From contig NZ_CP083951.1 of the NCBI RefSeq assembly GCF_006440675.2, forward strand, positions 1,364,001 to 1,428,000: a stretch of DNA of 64,000 nt, read 5' to 3'. Position 1 is the stretch's first letter; every line of letters starts with the position of its first letter. The stretch comes from Mesorhizobium sp. B2-8-5. GTDB taxonomy: Bacteria > Pseudomonadota > Alphaproteobacteria > Rhizobiales > Rhizobiaceae. The position numbers and the translations under genes are program-made. Below the pieces are notes generated by a model. It was not told the origin of the DNA, did not search any database, and saw only the letters and a list, made by a program, of their open reading frames with translations. Below, one piece after another: positions 22,782-32,638 of this stretch.

Positions 22782-24203
22782 ATGCTGCAGACCGGACAGA
22801 ACGCTCTCGGGGTCAGGTTTGAAGCGCAGTGCAGGGCCTCCGAGAAGGAGCCGTTCCCGACGCTGGCGGCGCGCAAGGACCGGCTGAACCGCCTTCTGGC
22901 GCTCACCGAAAAGCATGAAGCCGAGATATGTGCTGCGATCGACAGCGATTTTTCGGCACGCTCGGCTGAGGAAACGCGGCTTGCAGAGCTGTTCGTCGTG
23001 CGCGCCGGCATCAGGCATGCGCTGTCGCATCTCGGCGCCTGGATGCGCGAGCGGCGCGTCGCCACCAGCCTGCCGTTCCTGCCGGGACGCAACCGCCTCT
23101 TGCCGCAACCGCTCGGCGTCGTCGGCATCGTCTCGCCCTGGAACTATCCGTTCCAGCTCGCCGTTGCGCCGGCGACCGCGGCACTCGCTGCCGGCAACCG
23201 CGTTATGATCAAGCCGTCGGAGCTGACGCCGAAGTTTTCGGACCTGCTTGCCAGCCTGGTCGAAAAATATTTCGCCGCCGACGAGGTCAGCGTGATGGTT
23301 GGCGACGCGGAGGTCGGCAAGGCATTCGTGTCCCTGTCGTTCGATCACCTGCTGTTCACGGGCTCGACGGCCGTCGGCCGCCAGGTTGCGCTCGCCGCCG
23401 CCGCCAATCTGACGCCGGTGACGCTCGAGCTCGGCGGCAAGTCGCCGGCGATCTTCGATCCCTCCTGCGATCTCGACGCGGCGGTCGCCAGCGTCGCCTA
23501 TGGCAAGTTGCTCAACGCCGGCCAGACCTGCATCGCGCCGGACTATCTGATGGTCCCGCAAGGCCAGGGCGCGGCGATCGCGGCTAAGTTCGCGGCGGCA
23601 ATCGCAAAGCTCTATCCGCGCCTTGGCGACAATCGCGACTACACGGCGATCGTCAGCGAGCGGCATCACCGGCGGCTGGGTGACATGGTCGCGGAAGCGC
23701 GCGACAGTGGCGCCGACATCACCGAGATCAATCCTGCGAACGAGAAGCTTGGCGTCACTGACCGCAAGATGGCGCCCGTGCTGGTGCGCAATGCCGGCGA
23801 GAATCTGCGGCTGATGCGCGAGGAGATCTTCGGGCCGGTGCTGCCGATCGTCGAATATGGCACGGTGGACGAGGCCATCGAACATGTGAACCGGGGCGAG
23901 CGTCCGCTGGCGCTCTACTGGTTCGGCAGCGACAGCGCCAATCGCCAGAGGGTCATGCGGGAAACCGTGGCCGGCGGCGTCACGGTCAATGATTGCATGC
24001 TGCATCTGGTGCAGGAGCGGCAGCCCTTCGGCGGCGTCGGCGAGAGCGGCACCGGCGCCTATCACGGCGAATGGGGGTTTCGCACCTTCAGCAAGGAAAA
24101 GCCGATCTTCATCCAGTCGAAGCTCAGCGCCGGCGGCCTGCTGCGCCCGCCCTATGGCAAGACCTTCGAGCGTCTCTTCCGGCTGCTGAACCTCATCACT
24201 TGA
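22782..24203 (+). CDS. Aldehyde dehydrogenase, coniferyl-aldehyde-dehydrogenase type
   Basis: A 473-residue NAD(P)-dependent enzyme. Key parts are IVSPWNYPFQLAVAPATAAL, the NAD-binding FTGSTAVGRQVA, the catalytic Glu216 in TLELGGKSPAIF and the nucleophile Cys250 in NAGQTCIAPDY. The C-terminal portion (KPIFIQSKLSAGGLLRPPYG) resembles the membrane-linked CalB/ALDH3 group. It oxidises aromatic or long-chain aldehydes to acids. The start ATG at 22782 is preceded by GGGGAGG. It diverges from the AraC regulator. Confidence 0.9.
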   Translation: MLQTGQNALGVRFEAQCRASEKEPFPTLAARKDRLNRLLALTEKHEAEICAAIDSDFSARSAEETRLAELFVVRAGIRHALSHLGAWMRERRVATSLPFLPGRNRLLPQPLGVVGIVSPWNYPFQLAVAPATAALAAGNRVMIKPSELTPKFSDLLASLVEKYFAADEVSVMVGDAEVGKAFVSLSFDHLLFTGSTAVGRQVALAAAANLTPVTLELGGKSPAIFDPSCDLDAAVASVAYGKLLNAGQTCIAPDYLMVPQGQGAAIAAKFAAAIAKLYPRLGDNRDYTAIVSERHHRRLGDMVAEARDSGADITEINPANEKLGVTDRKMAPVLVRNAGENLRLMREEIFGPVLPIVEYGTVDEAIEHVNRGERPLALYWFGSDSANRQRVMRETVAGGVTVNDCMLHLVQERQPFGGVGESGTGAYHGEWGFRTFSKEKPIFIQSKLSAGGLLRPPYGKTFERLFRLLNLIT

Positions 24204-24554
24204 CAACTTCAGCCGGGAAATGGCGGGGCGTGACTGCGCTCCAGCCGGGCGACTGTCGCTGCATGCGGAAGATTTTTCGCATCATGCTGACGGCTGCTGC
24301 CAGTAACCTTGGGGAAACCTGTCACCGCGCCTGCAAAAGCGGCAGCCGGCTGGCAGAAAAGCTTGCATTTGTCGAGGCACAGCGTTCCACGCCGCAACGT
24401 TCCCGCAACTTTTCCGGCTATATTGCGCCGCAACTTTCAGGTAGAAGCGGCGCTTCGCCGTTCACGGCAAATTGAACTGGGCCCCGCGCGCACCCATATC
24501 GGCCGCGCGCCCGAAGTCGGAAGCGCCGACCTCGCCAGGTCCTGCAACGGAAAA
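24204..24554. other. Non-coding gap before the RND pump
   Basis: A 351-base stretch without a convincing gene. An open frame runs through it into the adaptor gene, but the sequence lacks protein-like character before 24555. It presumably carries the pump promoter; no dyad or consensus promoter stood out. Confidence 0.4.
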
Positions 24555-25760
24555 ATGACGATGCCGAAAATCAGGTTTCACAAGCTTGCAGCCATTGTCG
24601 TGCTCATCGGATTCGCGGCCTGGATGGGGACGGGCGAGTTTTCCTCCGTCGGCAGCGCCGCCGACAAGACGGTTACCGCCAACAAGCAGGCTGACGCCGG
24701 CAAGCCGGCGCAGCCTGAAGCCGGGAAGCCGGACACCACCAAGCCGAACGAGGCGCAAACCGAGCCCAAGGCTGCGCCGCGCACCGTCGCGGTGGTGACG
24801 CCGCCGCGCAAGACCTTTGCGCGCGCCATCCGCGTTTCCGGGCTGACCGAGGCCGACAAGCGCGCGGTTCTTGCAACCCGCGTCAATGGCGTCATCGAAA
24901 AGCTGCCGGTCAAGCAGGGCGATCACGTCAAGACTGGCGACCTCGTGCTGATGCTCGCGGCCGAGGAGAAGATCTCCAATGTGGACAACGCCAAGCAGTT
25001 GCTGGTGCAGCGCAAGGCCGAGCTCGACGCCGCCGAGCGGCTGGCCAAGACCGGCAATCTGCCCAAGCTGCAGCTCGACACCGCCCGCTCCAACCTGACG
25101 CTTGCGCAATCGCAGCTCGACACCGCGCAGGCGGAGCTCGACCGCAACGAGGTCAAGGCGCCGTTCGACGGCGTCATCGACCGCATCCCGGTGGAGCTAG
25201 GCAGCTCGGTGATGCAGGGCGGCGAGGTGGCGACGATCCTGAAGCTCGATCCGGTGATCGCACGCGGCGAGATCAGCGAGCGCGACCTGCGCTACGTCAA
25301 GATCGGCGACGAGGCCGACGTGCGCCTGGTCAATGACCAGAAGGTCACCGGCACCGTGCGCTACATCAGCCGCGATGCCTCGGCGCAGACCCGTACCTTC
25401 CGCGTCGAGGTGGCGATCCCCAATGGCGACGGTTCGATCCCCGCCGGCATGACGGCCGAGATCACGCTCAGCGCCGAGCCGACCAATGCGGTCATGCTGC
25501 CACGCTCGGTGGTGACGCTGGGCGACAAGGGCGACCTCGGCATCCGCGCCGTCGGCAAGGACGACAAGGTGGCGTTCTTCCCGATCGATCTCGTCGACGA
25601 CACGCCGCACGGCCTGGTGCTGGGCGGCATCCCGCAGGATGCGCGCATCATCGTCGCCGGCCAGGAATTGGTGAAGGAAGGCGACTTGGTGAAGCCCGTC
25701 GAGGCGGACCAGGCGACCATCAGCAAGCTGATCGGCGAAGCCACCGCCGGCACGCAGTAA
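24555..25760 (+). CDS. RND efflux pump periplasmic adaptor (membrane fusion protein)
   Basis: A 401-residue HlyD/AcrA-type adaptor. A single hydrophobic segment (LAAIVVLIGFAAWMGTG) anchors it or serves as a signal. A Lys/Ala/Glu/Pro-rich linker of about 50 residues follows. Then come the biotinyl-lipoyl half-motif VNGVIEKLPVKQGDHVKTGDLV, an alpha-helical hairpin (AKQLLVQRKAELDAAERLAK) and the second half-motif VKAPFDGVIDRIPVELGSSV. No lipobox Cys is present. ATG at 24555 or two codons later are both possible. It is followed 74 bases on by the pump gene 25835. Confidence 0.9.
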   Translation: MTMPKIRFHKLAAIVVLIGFAAWMGTGEFSSVGSAADKTVTANKQADAGKPAQPEAGKPDTTKPNEAQTEPKAAPRTVAVVTPPRKTFARAIRVSGLTEADKRAVLATRVNGVIEKLPVKQGDHVKTGDLVLMLAAEEKISNVDNAKQLLVQRKAELDAAERLAKTGNLPKLQLDTARSNLTLAQSQLDTAQAELDRNEVKAPFDGVIDRIPVELGSSVMQGGEVATILKLDPVIARGEISERDLRYVKIGDEADVRLVNDQKVTGTVRYISRDASAQTRTFRVEVAIPNGDGSIPAGMTAEITLSAEPTNAVMLPRSVVTLGDKGDLGIRAVGKDDKVAFFPIDLVDDTPHGLVLGGIPQDARIIVAGQELVKEGDLVKPVEADQATISKLIGEATAGTQ

Positions 25761-25834
25761 AGCACGACGCGGCGCGCGCCGGGCCACCCCGGCGACGGCA
25801 GTCCGCAGCCTCCGAAGCATAACAGGCCGAAGTC

Positions 25835-28800
25835 ATGGATATCGTCAGACTCGCCATCAACAACGCCCGCCTCACCATATCGGCGCTGCTGTTCCTGCTC
25901 GTCGCGGGCTGGGTCGCCTATCAGTCGACGCCGAAGGAAGCGGAACCCGACGTTCCGATTCCGATGATGTATGTCAGCCTGATCTATCAGGGCATCTCGC
26001 CGGAGGATTCCGAGCGGCTGCTGCTGAGGCCGATGGAGAGCAAGCTCAAGAGCCTCAAGGGGCTCAAGGAGATGCGCTCGGCCGCCTTCCAGGGCGGCGG
26101 CTACGTGCTGGTCGAGTTCCAGCCGCAGACCGACCTCGCGACGGCATTGCAGGACACGCGCAGCAAGGTGCAGGACGCCAAGGCCGACCTGCCGCAGGCG
26201 GCCGAGGAGCCGACGGTCAACGAGGTCAACGTCTCGGAATTCCCGGTCCTCGTCGTCACGCTTTCCGGCGATGTGCCGGAACGCGTGCTGACGTCGGCCG
26301 CGCGCGAGCTGCGCGACCGCATCGAGGAAGTGCCCGGCGTGCTCGAAGGCTCGCTGCAGGGGGCGCGCGACGACCTCGTCGAGGTCGTCGTCGATCCGGT
26401 GAAGCTCTCTTCCTACGGGCTGCAGCTCGACCAGGTGATCCAGGGTGTCGCCTCCTCCAACAGCCTGGTTGCCGCCGGTAACCTGGAGGGCTCGGAAGGC
26501 AAATACGCGGTCAAGGTGCCGTCGCTGATCGAGACGCCTGAGGATGTCGCCAATCTGCCGGTCGTCGCGACGCCCAATGCGGTGGTGCAGGCAAAAGACA
26601 TCGCGACGATCCGCTCGACCTTCAAGGATGCCGAAACGGTGACGCGCCTCGACGGCAGGCCAGCCATCGCCATCGAGGTGAAGAAGCGCATCGGCGCCAA
26701 TCTGATCGACACGCTGACCCATGTCAGGGAAGTGTCGGACAATTTCATCAAGACGATGCCCGAGGGCATGCATGTCACCTACACGCAGGACAAGTCGGTC
26801 TTCGTCAACCAACTGCTGGGCGACCTGCAGAACCATGTGATGATCGCCGTCATCCTGGTCTTCATCGTCATTCTCTACGCGCTGTCGGGTCGAGCCTCGC
26901 TGCTCATCGGCCTAGCCATCCCGTCGTCCTTCCTGATGGGCATCCTGCTGCTCGCCATGATGGGCTACACGATCAACATGATCGTGCTGTTCAGCCTGAT
27001 CCTGGCGGTCGGCATGCTGGTCGACGACGCCATCATCGTCACAGAATTCGCCGAACGGCGCATGAGCGAGGGCATGCCGAAGGCGGACGCCTTCGCGCTG
27101 GCCGCCAAGCGCATGGCCGGCCCGGTCATCGCGGCGACGATGACGCGCATCGCCGCCTTCTCGCCGCTGCTGTTCTGGCCGGGCATCATCGGCGACTTCA
27201 TGAAATACATGCCGATCACGCTGATCGTGACGCTGTCGGCCTCGATGCTCTACGCGCTGGTCTTCGCACCGACTTTGGGCGCGATCTTCGCCAAGGCGCC
27301 TGAGCATCACGAGGAGGGCAACCGCGACGGCTGGTACATGGCCGTGGTCAAGCAGGCGGTGCGCTTCCCGATCACTGTCATCCTGCTTACCGTCGGCCTT
27401 CTGGTCGGCGTCGGCTTCGCCTATTCGAAATATGGCGCAGGCGTCGAGTTCTTCCCCAGCGTCGAGCCGGACTACGGCCTGCTCTATGTGCATGCCCGCG
27501 GCAATCTCTCGCTGGCCGAAATGGACGCGGCGACGAAGACGGCGGAGAACCGCCTGCTCGGCTGGCCCGGCGTGAAGTCGGTCTATACGCGTGTCGGCAA
27601 GACGCAAGGCGGCGGCCAGGACATCCCGGAAGACGTGGTCGGCGTCATCCAGTACGAATTCGTCGACTGGCGCGAGCGCAAGTCGGCCAACCAGATCCTC
27701 GACGACCTACGCGGCGTGATGGCCGGCATTCCCGGCGTCGATGTCGAAGTGCGCGTGCCGGAAGCCGGCCCGCCGACCGGCAAGCCGATCCAGATCAGGC
27801 TGTCGGCCGTCGACCCGGCGGGGCTCGACGACAAGGCACGCGCGGTCGCGGCACGCATCGCCAAGATCCCCAACGTCATCGATATTTCGGACGGCCTGCC
27901 GCCGCCCGGCGTCGACTGGGCGATCGAGGTCGACCGCGCCAAGGCTGCGCAATACGGCATCAGCCCGACTTCGGTCGGTACGGTGGTGCAACTGGTGACC
28001 AACGGCCTCAAGCTGTCGGAATACCGGCCGGCCGGCGCCGACGACGCGGTCGACATCCGGCTCCGCCTGCCCGAGGACCGGCGTACGCTGTCGACGCTCG
28101 ACGAGCTCAGGGTGCAGACCTCGCAAGGTTCGGTGCCGATCTCCAACTTCGTCGTGCGCAAGCCGGAGCCGACCGTCGGCATCCTGAACCGCATCGACGG
28201 CGCGCGCACCGTGGTGGTGCAGGCCAATGTCAGCGCCGGCGCGCAGGTCGCGGCGGTGCAGGAGCAGGTGACCAAGGCCGTTACCGACATGAATCTCGGC
28301 AGCGGCATCCGCTGGAAGCTCGCCGGTTCCAACGAGGACAGCGCGGAGGCCAGCGCCTTCCTCGGCAAGGCCTTCGGTGCTGCGATCTTCCTGATCTTCC
28401 TGGTGCTGCTGGCGCAGTTCAACAAGTTCACCAGCGTGTGGCTGGTGCTGTCCTGCGTGGTCATGGCGACGATCGGCGTGTTCCTCGGATTGCTTCTGAC
28501 AGGCGAGGCCTTCGGCATCGTCATGTCGGGCATCGGCGTCATCGCGCTCGCCGGCGTGGTGGTGAACAACAATATCGTGCTCATCGACACCTATGACCGG
28601 CTGCGCGAGGAAGGCTGGGACAAGATGGAGGCGGTGCTGCAGACCTGCCGCGAGCGCGCCCGTCCGGTGGTGCTGACGGCGGTGTCGGCCATCCTCGGCG
28701 TGCTGCCGATCGCCTTCGGCCTCGGGCTCGAAATCTTTCATCACGAGACGACGATCAACGCGCCGTCGACGCAATGGTGGATTTCGCTGTCCTCGGCGAT

Positions 28801-29011
28801 CGTCTTCGGCCTGTCCTTCGCCACGCTGCTGACCTTGGTGGTGACGCCCTCGATGCTGATGGTGTTCACCCGCGCCAAGGTGAAGCCCGGCCAGCGGCGC
28901 CACTGGCTCAGCCGCCTATTCCGGCGCGGCAAGGGCCAGGTCTCGACCGACGAGCCGGCCGGCGAGGCCGGCGCGGGGCCGGCGGAGGCCTTCCCGAAAG
29001 CAGCGGAATAG
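25835..29011 (+). CDS. RND efflux transporter, inner-membrane pump
   Basis: A 1058-residue AcrB/MexK-type pump. It has twelve predicted membrane segments with two large periplasmic loops. The first segment is LTISALLFLLVAGWVAYQ. The proton-relay Asp pair is kept in GMLVDDAIIVTEFAERR. The second half repeats the fold with LAGVVVNNNIVLIDTYDRLREEG, where Asn replaces the relay Lys region of AcrB. Before it, GIVMSGIGVIAL matches the conserved TM10. The tail is Gly/Ala/Glu-rich. No outer-membrane channel gene is adjacent, so a TolC-like partner elsewhere is required. Substrates are unknown. Confidence 0.93.
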   Translation: MDIVRLAINNARLTISALLFLLVAGWVAYQSTPKEAEPDVPIPMMYVSLIYQGISPEDSERLLLRPMESKLKSLKGLKEMRSAAFQGGGYVLVEFQPQTDLATALQDTRSKVQDAKADLPQAAEEPTVNEVNVSEFPVLVVTLSGDVPERVLTSAARELRDRIEEVPGVLEGSLQGARDDLVEVVVDPVKLSSYGLQLDQVIQGVASSNSLVAAGNLEGSEGKYAVKVPSLIETPEDVANLPVVATPNAVVQAKDIATIRSTFKDAETVTRLDGRPAIAIEVKKRIGANLIDTLTHVREVSDNFIKTMPEGMHVTYTQDKSVFVNQLLGDLQNHVMIAVILVFIVILYALSGRASLLIGLAIPSSFLMGILLLAMMGYTINMIVLFSLILAVGMLVDDAIIVTEFAERRMSEGMPKADAFALAAKRMAGPVIAATMTRIAAFSPLLFWPGIIGDFMKYMPITLIVTLSASMLYALVFAPTLGAIFAKAPEHHEEGNRDGWYMAVVKQAVRFPITVILLTVGLLVGVGFAYSKYGAGVEFFPSVEPDYGLLYVHARGNLSLAEMDAATKTAENRLLGWPGVKSVYTRVGKTQGGGQDIPEDVVGVIQYEFVDWRERKSANQILDDLRGVMAGIPGVDVEVRVPEAGPPTGKPIQIRLSAVDPAGLDDKARAVAARIAKIPNVIDISDGLPPPGVDWAIEVDRAKAAQYGISPTSVGTVVQLVTNGLKLSEYRPAGADDAVDIRLRLPEDRRTLSTLDELRVQTSQGSVPISNFVVRKPEPTVGILNRIDGARTVVVQANVSAGAQVAAVQEQVTKAVTDMNLGSGIRWKLAGSNEDSAEASAFLGKAFGAAIFLIFLVLLAQFNKFTSVWLVLSCVVMATIGVFLGLLLTGEAFGIVMSGIGVIALAGVVVNNNIVLIDTYDRLREEGWDKMEAVLQTCRERARPVVLTAVSAILGVLPIAFGLGLEIFHHETTINAPSTQWWISLSSAIVFGLSFATLLTLVVTPSMLMVFTRAKVKPGQRRHWLSRLFRRGKGQVSTDEPAGEAGAGPAEAFPKAAE

Positions 29012-29023
29012 AGCGCTTCCAAG

Positions 29024-29129
29024 CCTAAAGCGCGTCGCGCTGAAGCGGATTCAGGCGACGCGCTTTAGGCCTTTGTTTTCATGCATGTCGTTATCGCAAA
29101 ACCGCTGCACACTTTTGCGCGACATGCAT
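29024..29129. repeat. Palindrome pair downstream of the RND pump
   Basis: 29024-29038 and 29055-29069 are perfect 15-base inverted arms (CCTAAAGCGCGTCGC). 29081-29129 is almost the same element as 5079-5127 (arms ATGCATGTCG/CGACATGCAT). The pairing of an AAAGC-containing stem with the ATGCATG element is also seen at 5079-5170. Confidence 0.8.
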
Positions 29130-29136
29130 TAGAGAC

Positions 29137-29169
29137 AAAAGCCGCCCGGGAACAACCGAGCGGCTTTTT
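29137..29169 (+). terminator. Terminator of the RND pump operon
   Basis: The stem AAAAGCCGCCCGG/CCGAGCGGCTTTT (one mismatch) ends in a T run. It lies about 125 bases past the pump stop, after the repeats, and before the DUF3309 gene. Confidence 0.75.
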
Positions 29170-29210
29170 GCATTGTGCCCTCAAGTTCAACCAGACGGCG
29201 AGGGTTTCTC

Positions 29211-29369
29211 ATGACGATCGGCACAATTCTCGTAATAATCCTGATCCTGATCCTGATCGGCGCCGTGCCGGCCTGGCCGCATTCGCGATCCTGGGGCTAT
29301 GGGCCGTCCGGCATCGTCGGCGTCGTCCTGGTCGTGCTGCTGATCCTTGTGCTCATGGGCAGGATCTGA
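29211..29369 (+). CDS. DUF3309-family membrane mini-protein
   Basis: A 52-residue protein beginning MTIGTILVIILILILIGAVP and ending VVLVVLLILVLMGRI: two hydrophobic helices joined by PAWPHSRSWGYGPSG. This matches the DUF3309 (small hydrophobic) family, common in alphaproteobacteria; function unknown, though members are often stress induced. The ATG at 29211 begins the hydrophobic helix. Its stop codon directly abuts the convergent gene ending at 29370. Confidence 0.85.
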   Translation: MTIGTILVIILILILIGAVPAWPHSRSWGYGPSGIVGVVLVVLLILVLMGRI

Positions 29370-30326
29370 TCAGGCGGCCCGGCGAGCGGGTTCCGCGGCG
29401 ATGCCGATATCCCGCAGCGCTTCTTTCACCGCTTCGTCGAGCGGGGTGTGCGGGATTTCGCCGATGACCTGTTCCAGCTGCGTGGAAACCAGCCGGTGCG
29501 CTTCGAAGCGCAGATAGGACATCGAGACGATCTCGCGCCACATGGCCACGAACGGGCTGCCGGCGCGCAGCACCCACCAGGGCATGAAGGAGAGCTTCAG
29601 CTTGCGGCCGAGCGCCTTCTCGGCCGCGGCCTTCATATCGAGGTCGGTGATGGCGTGGCCGGGGAAATTGATGGCTTCGTAGAAGCCGAGCTTGTCGAGA
29701 TTGCGCGCCAGGCCGACGAAGCCGACGGCGAAGTCCGGCAGGTAGGCCCATTCATGCGTCAGGTCGGTTGGGCCGGGCGCGGTGTAGACGCCTTTGTTCA
29801 TCTTGGTGGCGACGACGAGGTCGAACCAGGAGCCTGAGCCGGTGCCGCCGAAGAAATCGCCCGCGCGCAGGACAATGGTGCGCACCCGGCCGGCTTCGGC
29901 CTCGTCGCGGAACAGCGCTTCCATGGCGCAGCGGATGCGGCCCTTTTCGGTGGTCGGATGGAACGGCGTCGCTTCCGTGATCACCTGCGGCATCGGCGAG
30001 CCGTAATTGTAGACGGTGCCGGGGAAGAGATGCAGCGCGCCGTTTTCGCGGCAGGCGGCCATGACGTTTTCTGCCATCGGCATGCATTTGCCCCAGTCGG
30101 TGTAGATCGGATTCAGGCCGTTGAAGATGATGTCGACGCCTTCCGTTGCGCGGATCAGGGATTGGCGGTCGAGCGCATCGCCGGCAACTGCGATAGCGCC
30201 CTTCAGTTCCGCCGGCACCTTGCCGGTGCGGGTGACGGCGCGGACGTCGAAGCCGGCGTCGATGAAAGCCTTGCCGACCATGCGGCCGAGCCGGCCATTG
30301 GCGCCGAGGATTGCGATCTTGGTCAT
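29370..30326 (-). CDS. NAD(P)-binding epimerase/dehydratase-like protein
   Basis: A 318-residue Rossmann protein of the atypical/extended SDR group. The N-terminal nucleotide motif is ILGANGRLGRMVGKAFIDAG. VDIIFNGLNPIYTDWGKCMP and the PGTVYNYGSP region (with the Tyr typical of the active site) follow, then RTIVLRAGDFFG. The precise reaction is not evident. It diverges from the LysR regulator at 30423, which probably controls it, and ends back to back with the DUF3309 gene. Confidence 0.85.
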   Translation of the reverse strand: MTKIAILGANGRLGRMVGKAFIDAGFDVRAVTRTGKVPAELKGAIAVAGDALDRQSLIRATEGVDIIFNGLNPIYTDWGKCMPMAENVMAACRENGALHLFPGTVYNYGSPMPQVITEATPFHPTTEKGRIRCAMEALFRDEAEAGRVRTIVLRAGDFFGGTGSGSWFDLVVATKMNKGVYTAPGPTDLTHEWAYLPDFAVGFVGLARNLDKLGFYEAINFPGHAITDLDMKAAAEKALGRKLKLSFMPWWVLRAGSPFVAMWREIVSMSYLRFEAHRLVSTQLEQVIGEIPHTPLDEAVKEALRDIGIAAEPARRAA

Positions 30327-30422
30327 CTGTTCTCTCCGTTGTTTGCGTTTGCCCGATCAATCTGATGCCTTCGCGGGCGAATTGAAATTGACTGAGTTCG
30401 GCGATCTGTTATTCAAAAATGA

Positions 30423-31337
30423 ATGAAAGAATTCGACTGGAACCTGATCAAGAGCTTCGTCGCCGTCGCCGAAACCGGCAGTCTGTCGGGCGCCGCGCGC
30501 AGGCTTGCGGCCAGCCAGCCGACGCTCGGCCGCCACATCACCGAGCTGGAGGCGGCGCTTGGCGTCATCCTGTTCCGGCGCGGGCGGCGCGGCTATGAGC
30601 TGACCGAGGCGGGCAGCACGCTCTACGAGCGCGGCCGGGCGGTCAGCGAGCAGGCCAATGCCTTTTCGCTGTTGGCGCTGGGCTCCGTCGAGGCAATCGA
30701 GGGCACCGTGCGCATCGCCGCCTCGGAGGTGGTCGCGGCCTTTGTGCTGCCGCAGATGATGGCCCGTCTTGGCGAGGAGGAACCGGGCATCGAGGTCGAG
30801 ATCGTCGCCTCGAACCAGGTCGAGAACCTCTTGCGCCGCGATGCCGATATCGCCATCCGCATGGTCCGGCCGGCGCAGAACGAGTTGGTGGCGCGCAAGG
30901 TCGCCGACATTCCACTGTGCCTATGTGCGGCAAGCGCCTATCTCGACCGGCGTGGCCGGCCCGAAACACCCGCCGACCTTGCCGAGCATGCCTTGGTCGG
31001 CTTCGACCGTAGCGACGAGATCATTCGCGGTTTCACCGCGTTCGGCATTCCGGTCGGCCGCAGCCATTTCCGCTTCCGGACCGACAACCAGATCGTGCTG
31101 TGGGAAGCGGTGCGGACCGGCAACGGTATCGGCATCGGCCAGGAGCCGCTGGCCGACCGCGATCCGGACCTGGAAAAGCTGTTGCCCGATGTACCGCTGC
31201 CGGTCCTGCCCGTGTGGCTCGCCATGCATCGCGACGTGCGCACCAGCAGGCGCATCCGCCGCGTAGCGGACTTCCTGCATGAAGAATTGAAACGCTATTC
31301 GGCAGGAACAGGCTCGGGCGCGAACTCGGCCCGGTGA
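30423..31337 (+). CDS. LysR-family transcriptional regulator
   Basis: A 304-residue LTTR. The N-terminal winged helix reads FDWNLIKSFVAVAETGSLSGAARRLAASQPTLGRHI. The effector domain starts near IEGTVRIAASEVVAAFVLP and includes VENLLRRDADIAIRMVRP. It is transcribed divergently from the NAD(P)-binding protein gene with 96 bases between. Its last 43 bases overlap the convergent MFS gene (31295-31337), so the two transcripts are antisense at their ends. Confidence 0.9.
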   Translation: MKEFDWNLIKSFVAVAETGSLSGAARRLAASQPTLGRHITELEAALGVILFRRGRRGYELTEAGSTLYERGRAVSEQANAFSLLALGSVEAIEGTVRIAASEVVAAFVLPQMMARLGEEEPGIEVEIVASNQVENLLRRDADIAIRMVRPAQNELVARKVADIPLCLCAASAYLDRRGRPETPADLAEHALVGFDRSDEIIRGFTAFGIPVGRSHFRFRTDNQIVLWEAVRTGNGIGIGQEPLADRDPDLEKLLPDVPLPVLPVWLAMHRDVRTSRRIRRVADFLHEELKRYSAGTGSGANSAR

Positions 31338-32476
31338 GCGAGCCCGGCCATCAAGAGCACGATGACCAGCAGCCCGGACAGTGCGACGAAGATCGGCCCG
31401 AAGCTCGAATGCTCGGCGACGAAGCCGATCGCCGACGGCGCCACCAGGATGCCGGAATAGCCCATGGTGGTGACGACGCTCATGCCTGTGCCCGACGACA
31501 TGCCCTCCTGGTTGCCACCGGCCGAAAAGAGGATCGGCACCATGTTGGCGATGCCGAAGCCGCAGAAGGCGAAAGCGGCAATGGCGAGGTAAGGCGAGGG
31601 CGAGAGACCGGCGACCAGCATGCCGGTGGCGGCGACCAGCGCCGAGCCGCGCAAGGTCGCCACCGCGCCGAAGCGGTTGCGCACGCCATCGCCCAGGAAA
31701 CGCATCAGCGCCATGACTCCGGAAAAGGCGGCGTAGGCGAGGCCGGCGACCGCGAGATCGGCGCCCAGCTCCTGATGCAGGAAGAGCGCCGCCCAGTCGA
31801 GCACCGCGCCTTCCGAAATCATGGTGAGCAGCGCCATCAGCCCGACGAGGTAGACGGCCGTGTGCCGCGGCAGCGTGAATTTCTGGTGCTCGACGGCCTG
31901 CGGTTTGTCGTCCGCGACGAGATAGCGAATGGCGAAGGCGATGACGGCAAACGCGATCGCCGTCACCACGACGGCATGGGGAAGATACCCGTAGTTCTGG
32001 ATCGAATAGCCGCCGAGCGCGCCGCCGGCGAAGCCGCCAAGGCTCCAGAAGCCATGCGAGGACGACATGATCGCCCGGGAGAGCCGCCTTTCCACCACCA
32101 CGGCGTTGGAGTTCATCGCGACATCCATGCCGCCGATCGAGCCGCCGAAGACGAGCATGGCAATGGCCGCCAGGGGGACGTTGGGCGCGAGCGCCACGAT
32201 CAGCAGGCCGAAGCTGCCGCAGATGCCGAACCAACGCGTCACGGTGCGCGAGCCATGCCTGGAAATGAGATGGCCGCACCAGGTCATGGCAATCACGGCG
32301 CCGACGCCGAACAGGAGGATCAGCAGGCCGAGCGTGAATCTCGTGATGTCGAGTCGGGTAAGGAACACCGGGATCTGCGGCGCCCAGCTGCCGGTCAAGA
32401 AACCATTGGCGAGGAAAATGCCGGCGACGGCCCAGCGGCCGCGCGTCGCGGCCTGCATCGTGGTTTGCACGCTCAT
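31295..32476 (-). CDS. MFS transporter (YbjJ/fucose-permease-like)
   Basis: A 393-residue major-facilitator protein with about twelve hydrophobic segments. It opens with GRWAVAGIFLANGFLTGSWAPQIPVF and the loop motif MTWCGHLISRHGSRTVTRW. The sequence WAPQIP near the start and GMDVAMNSNAVVVERR in TM4 match the YbjJ-type subgroup. ATG at 32476 (MSVQTT) was preferred over one seven codons earlier. It overlaps the convergent LysR gene by 43 bases. Substrate unknown. Confidence 0.88.
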   Translation of the reverse strand: MSVQTTMQAATRGRWAVAGIFLANGFLTGSWAPQIPVFLTRLDITRFTLGLLILLFGVGAVIAMTWCGHLISRHGSRTVTRWFGICGSFGLLIVALAPNVPLAAIAMLVFGGSIGGMDVAMNSNAVVVERRLSRAIMSSSHGFWSLGGFAGGALGGYSIQNYGYLPHAVVVTAIAFAVIAFAIRYLVADDKPQAVEHQKFTLPRHTAVYLVGLMALLTMISEGAVLDWAALFLHQELGADLAVAGLAYAAFSGVMALMRFLGDGVRNRFGAVATLRGSALVAATGMLVAGLSPSPYLAIAAFAFCGFGIANMVPILFSAGGNQEGMSSGTGMSVVTTMGYSGILVAPSAIGFVAEHSSFGPIFVALSGLLVIVLLMAGLAHRAEFAPEPVPAE

Positions 32477-32638
32477 GGTCTGAAATCCGCCATGCAAAGG
32501 GGTTCGCGCGGCAAATTAGATCGATTCAATCAGCAGTCAAGAACCGCGTTCGGGAAGTGCTTGGACCAAGCGAGCGACCGATGCCGTTTTCGTTCGTGGC
32601 GGGCTGCCGCCGTGGAGATCGGCCGAAACGCGCCTCCG

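Noticed and set aside
22623..24206. 527-codon minus-strand frame opposite the aldehyde dehydrogenase
   Set aside because: The forward strand holds catalytic motifs of the dehydrogenase; the reverse frame has no domain and lacks a ribosome site.
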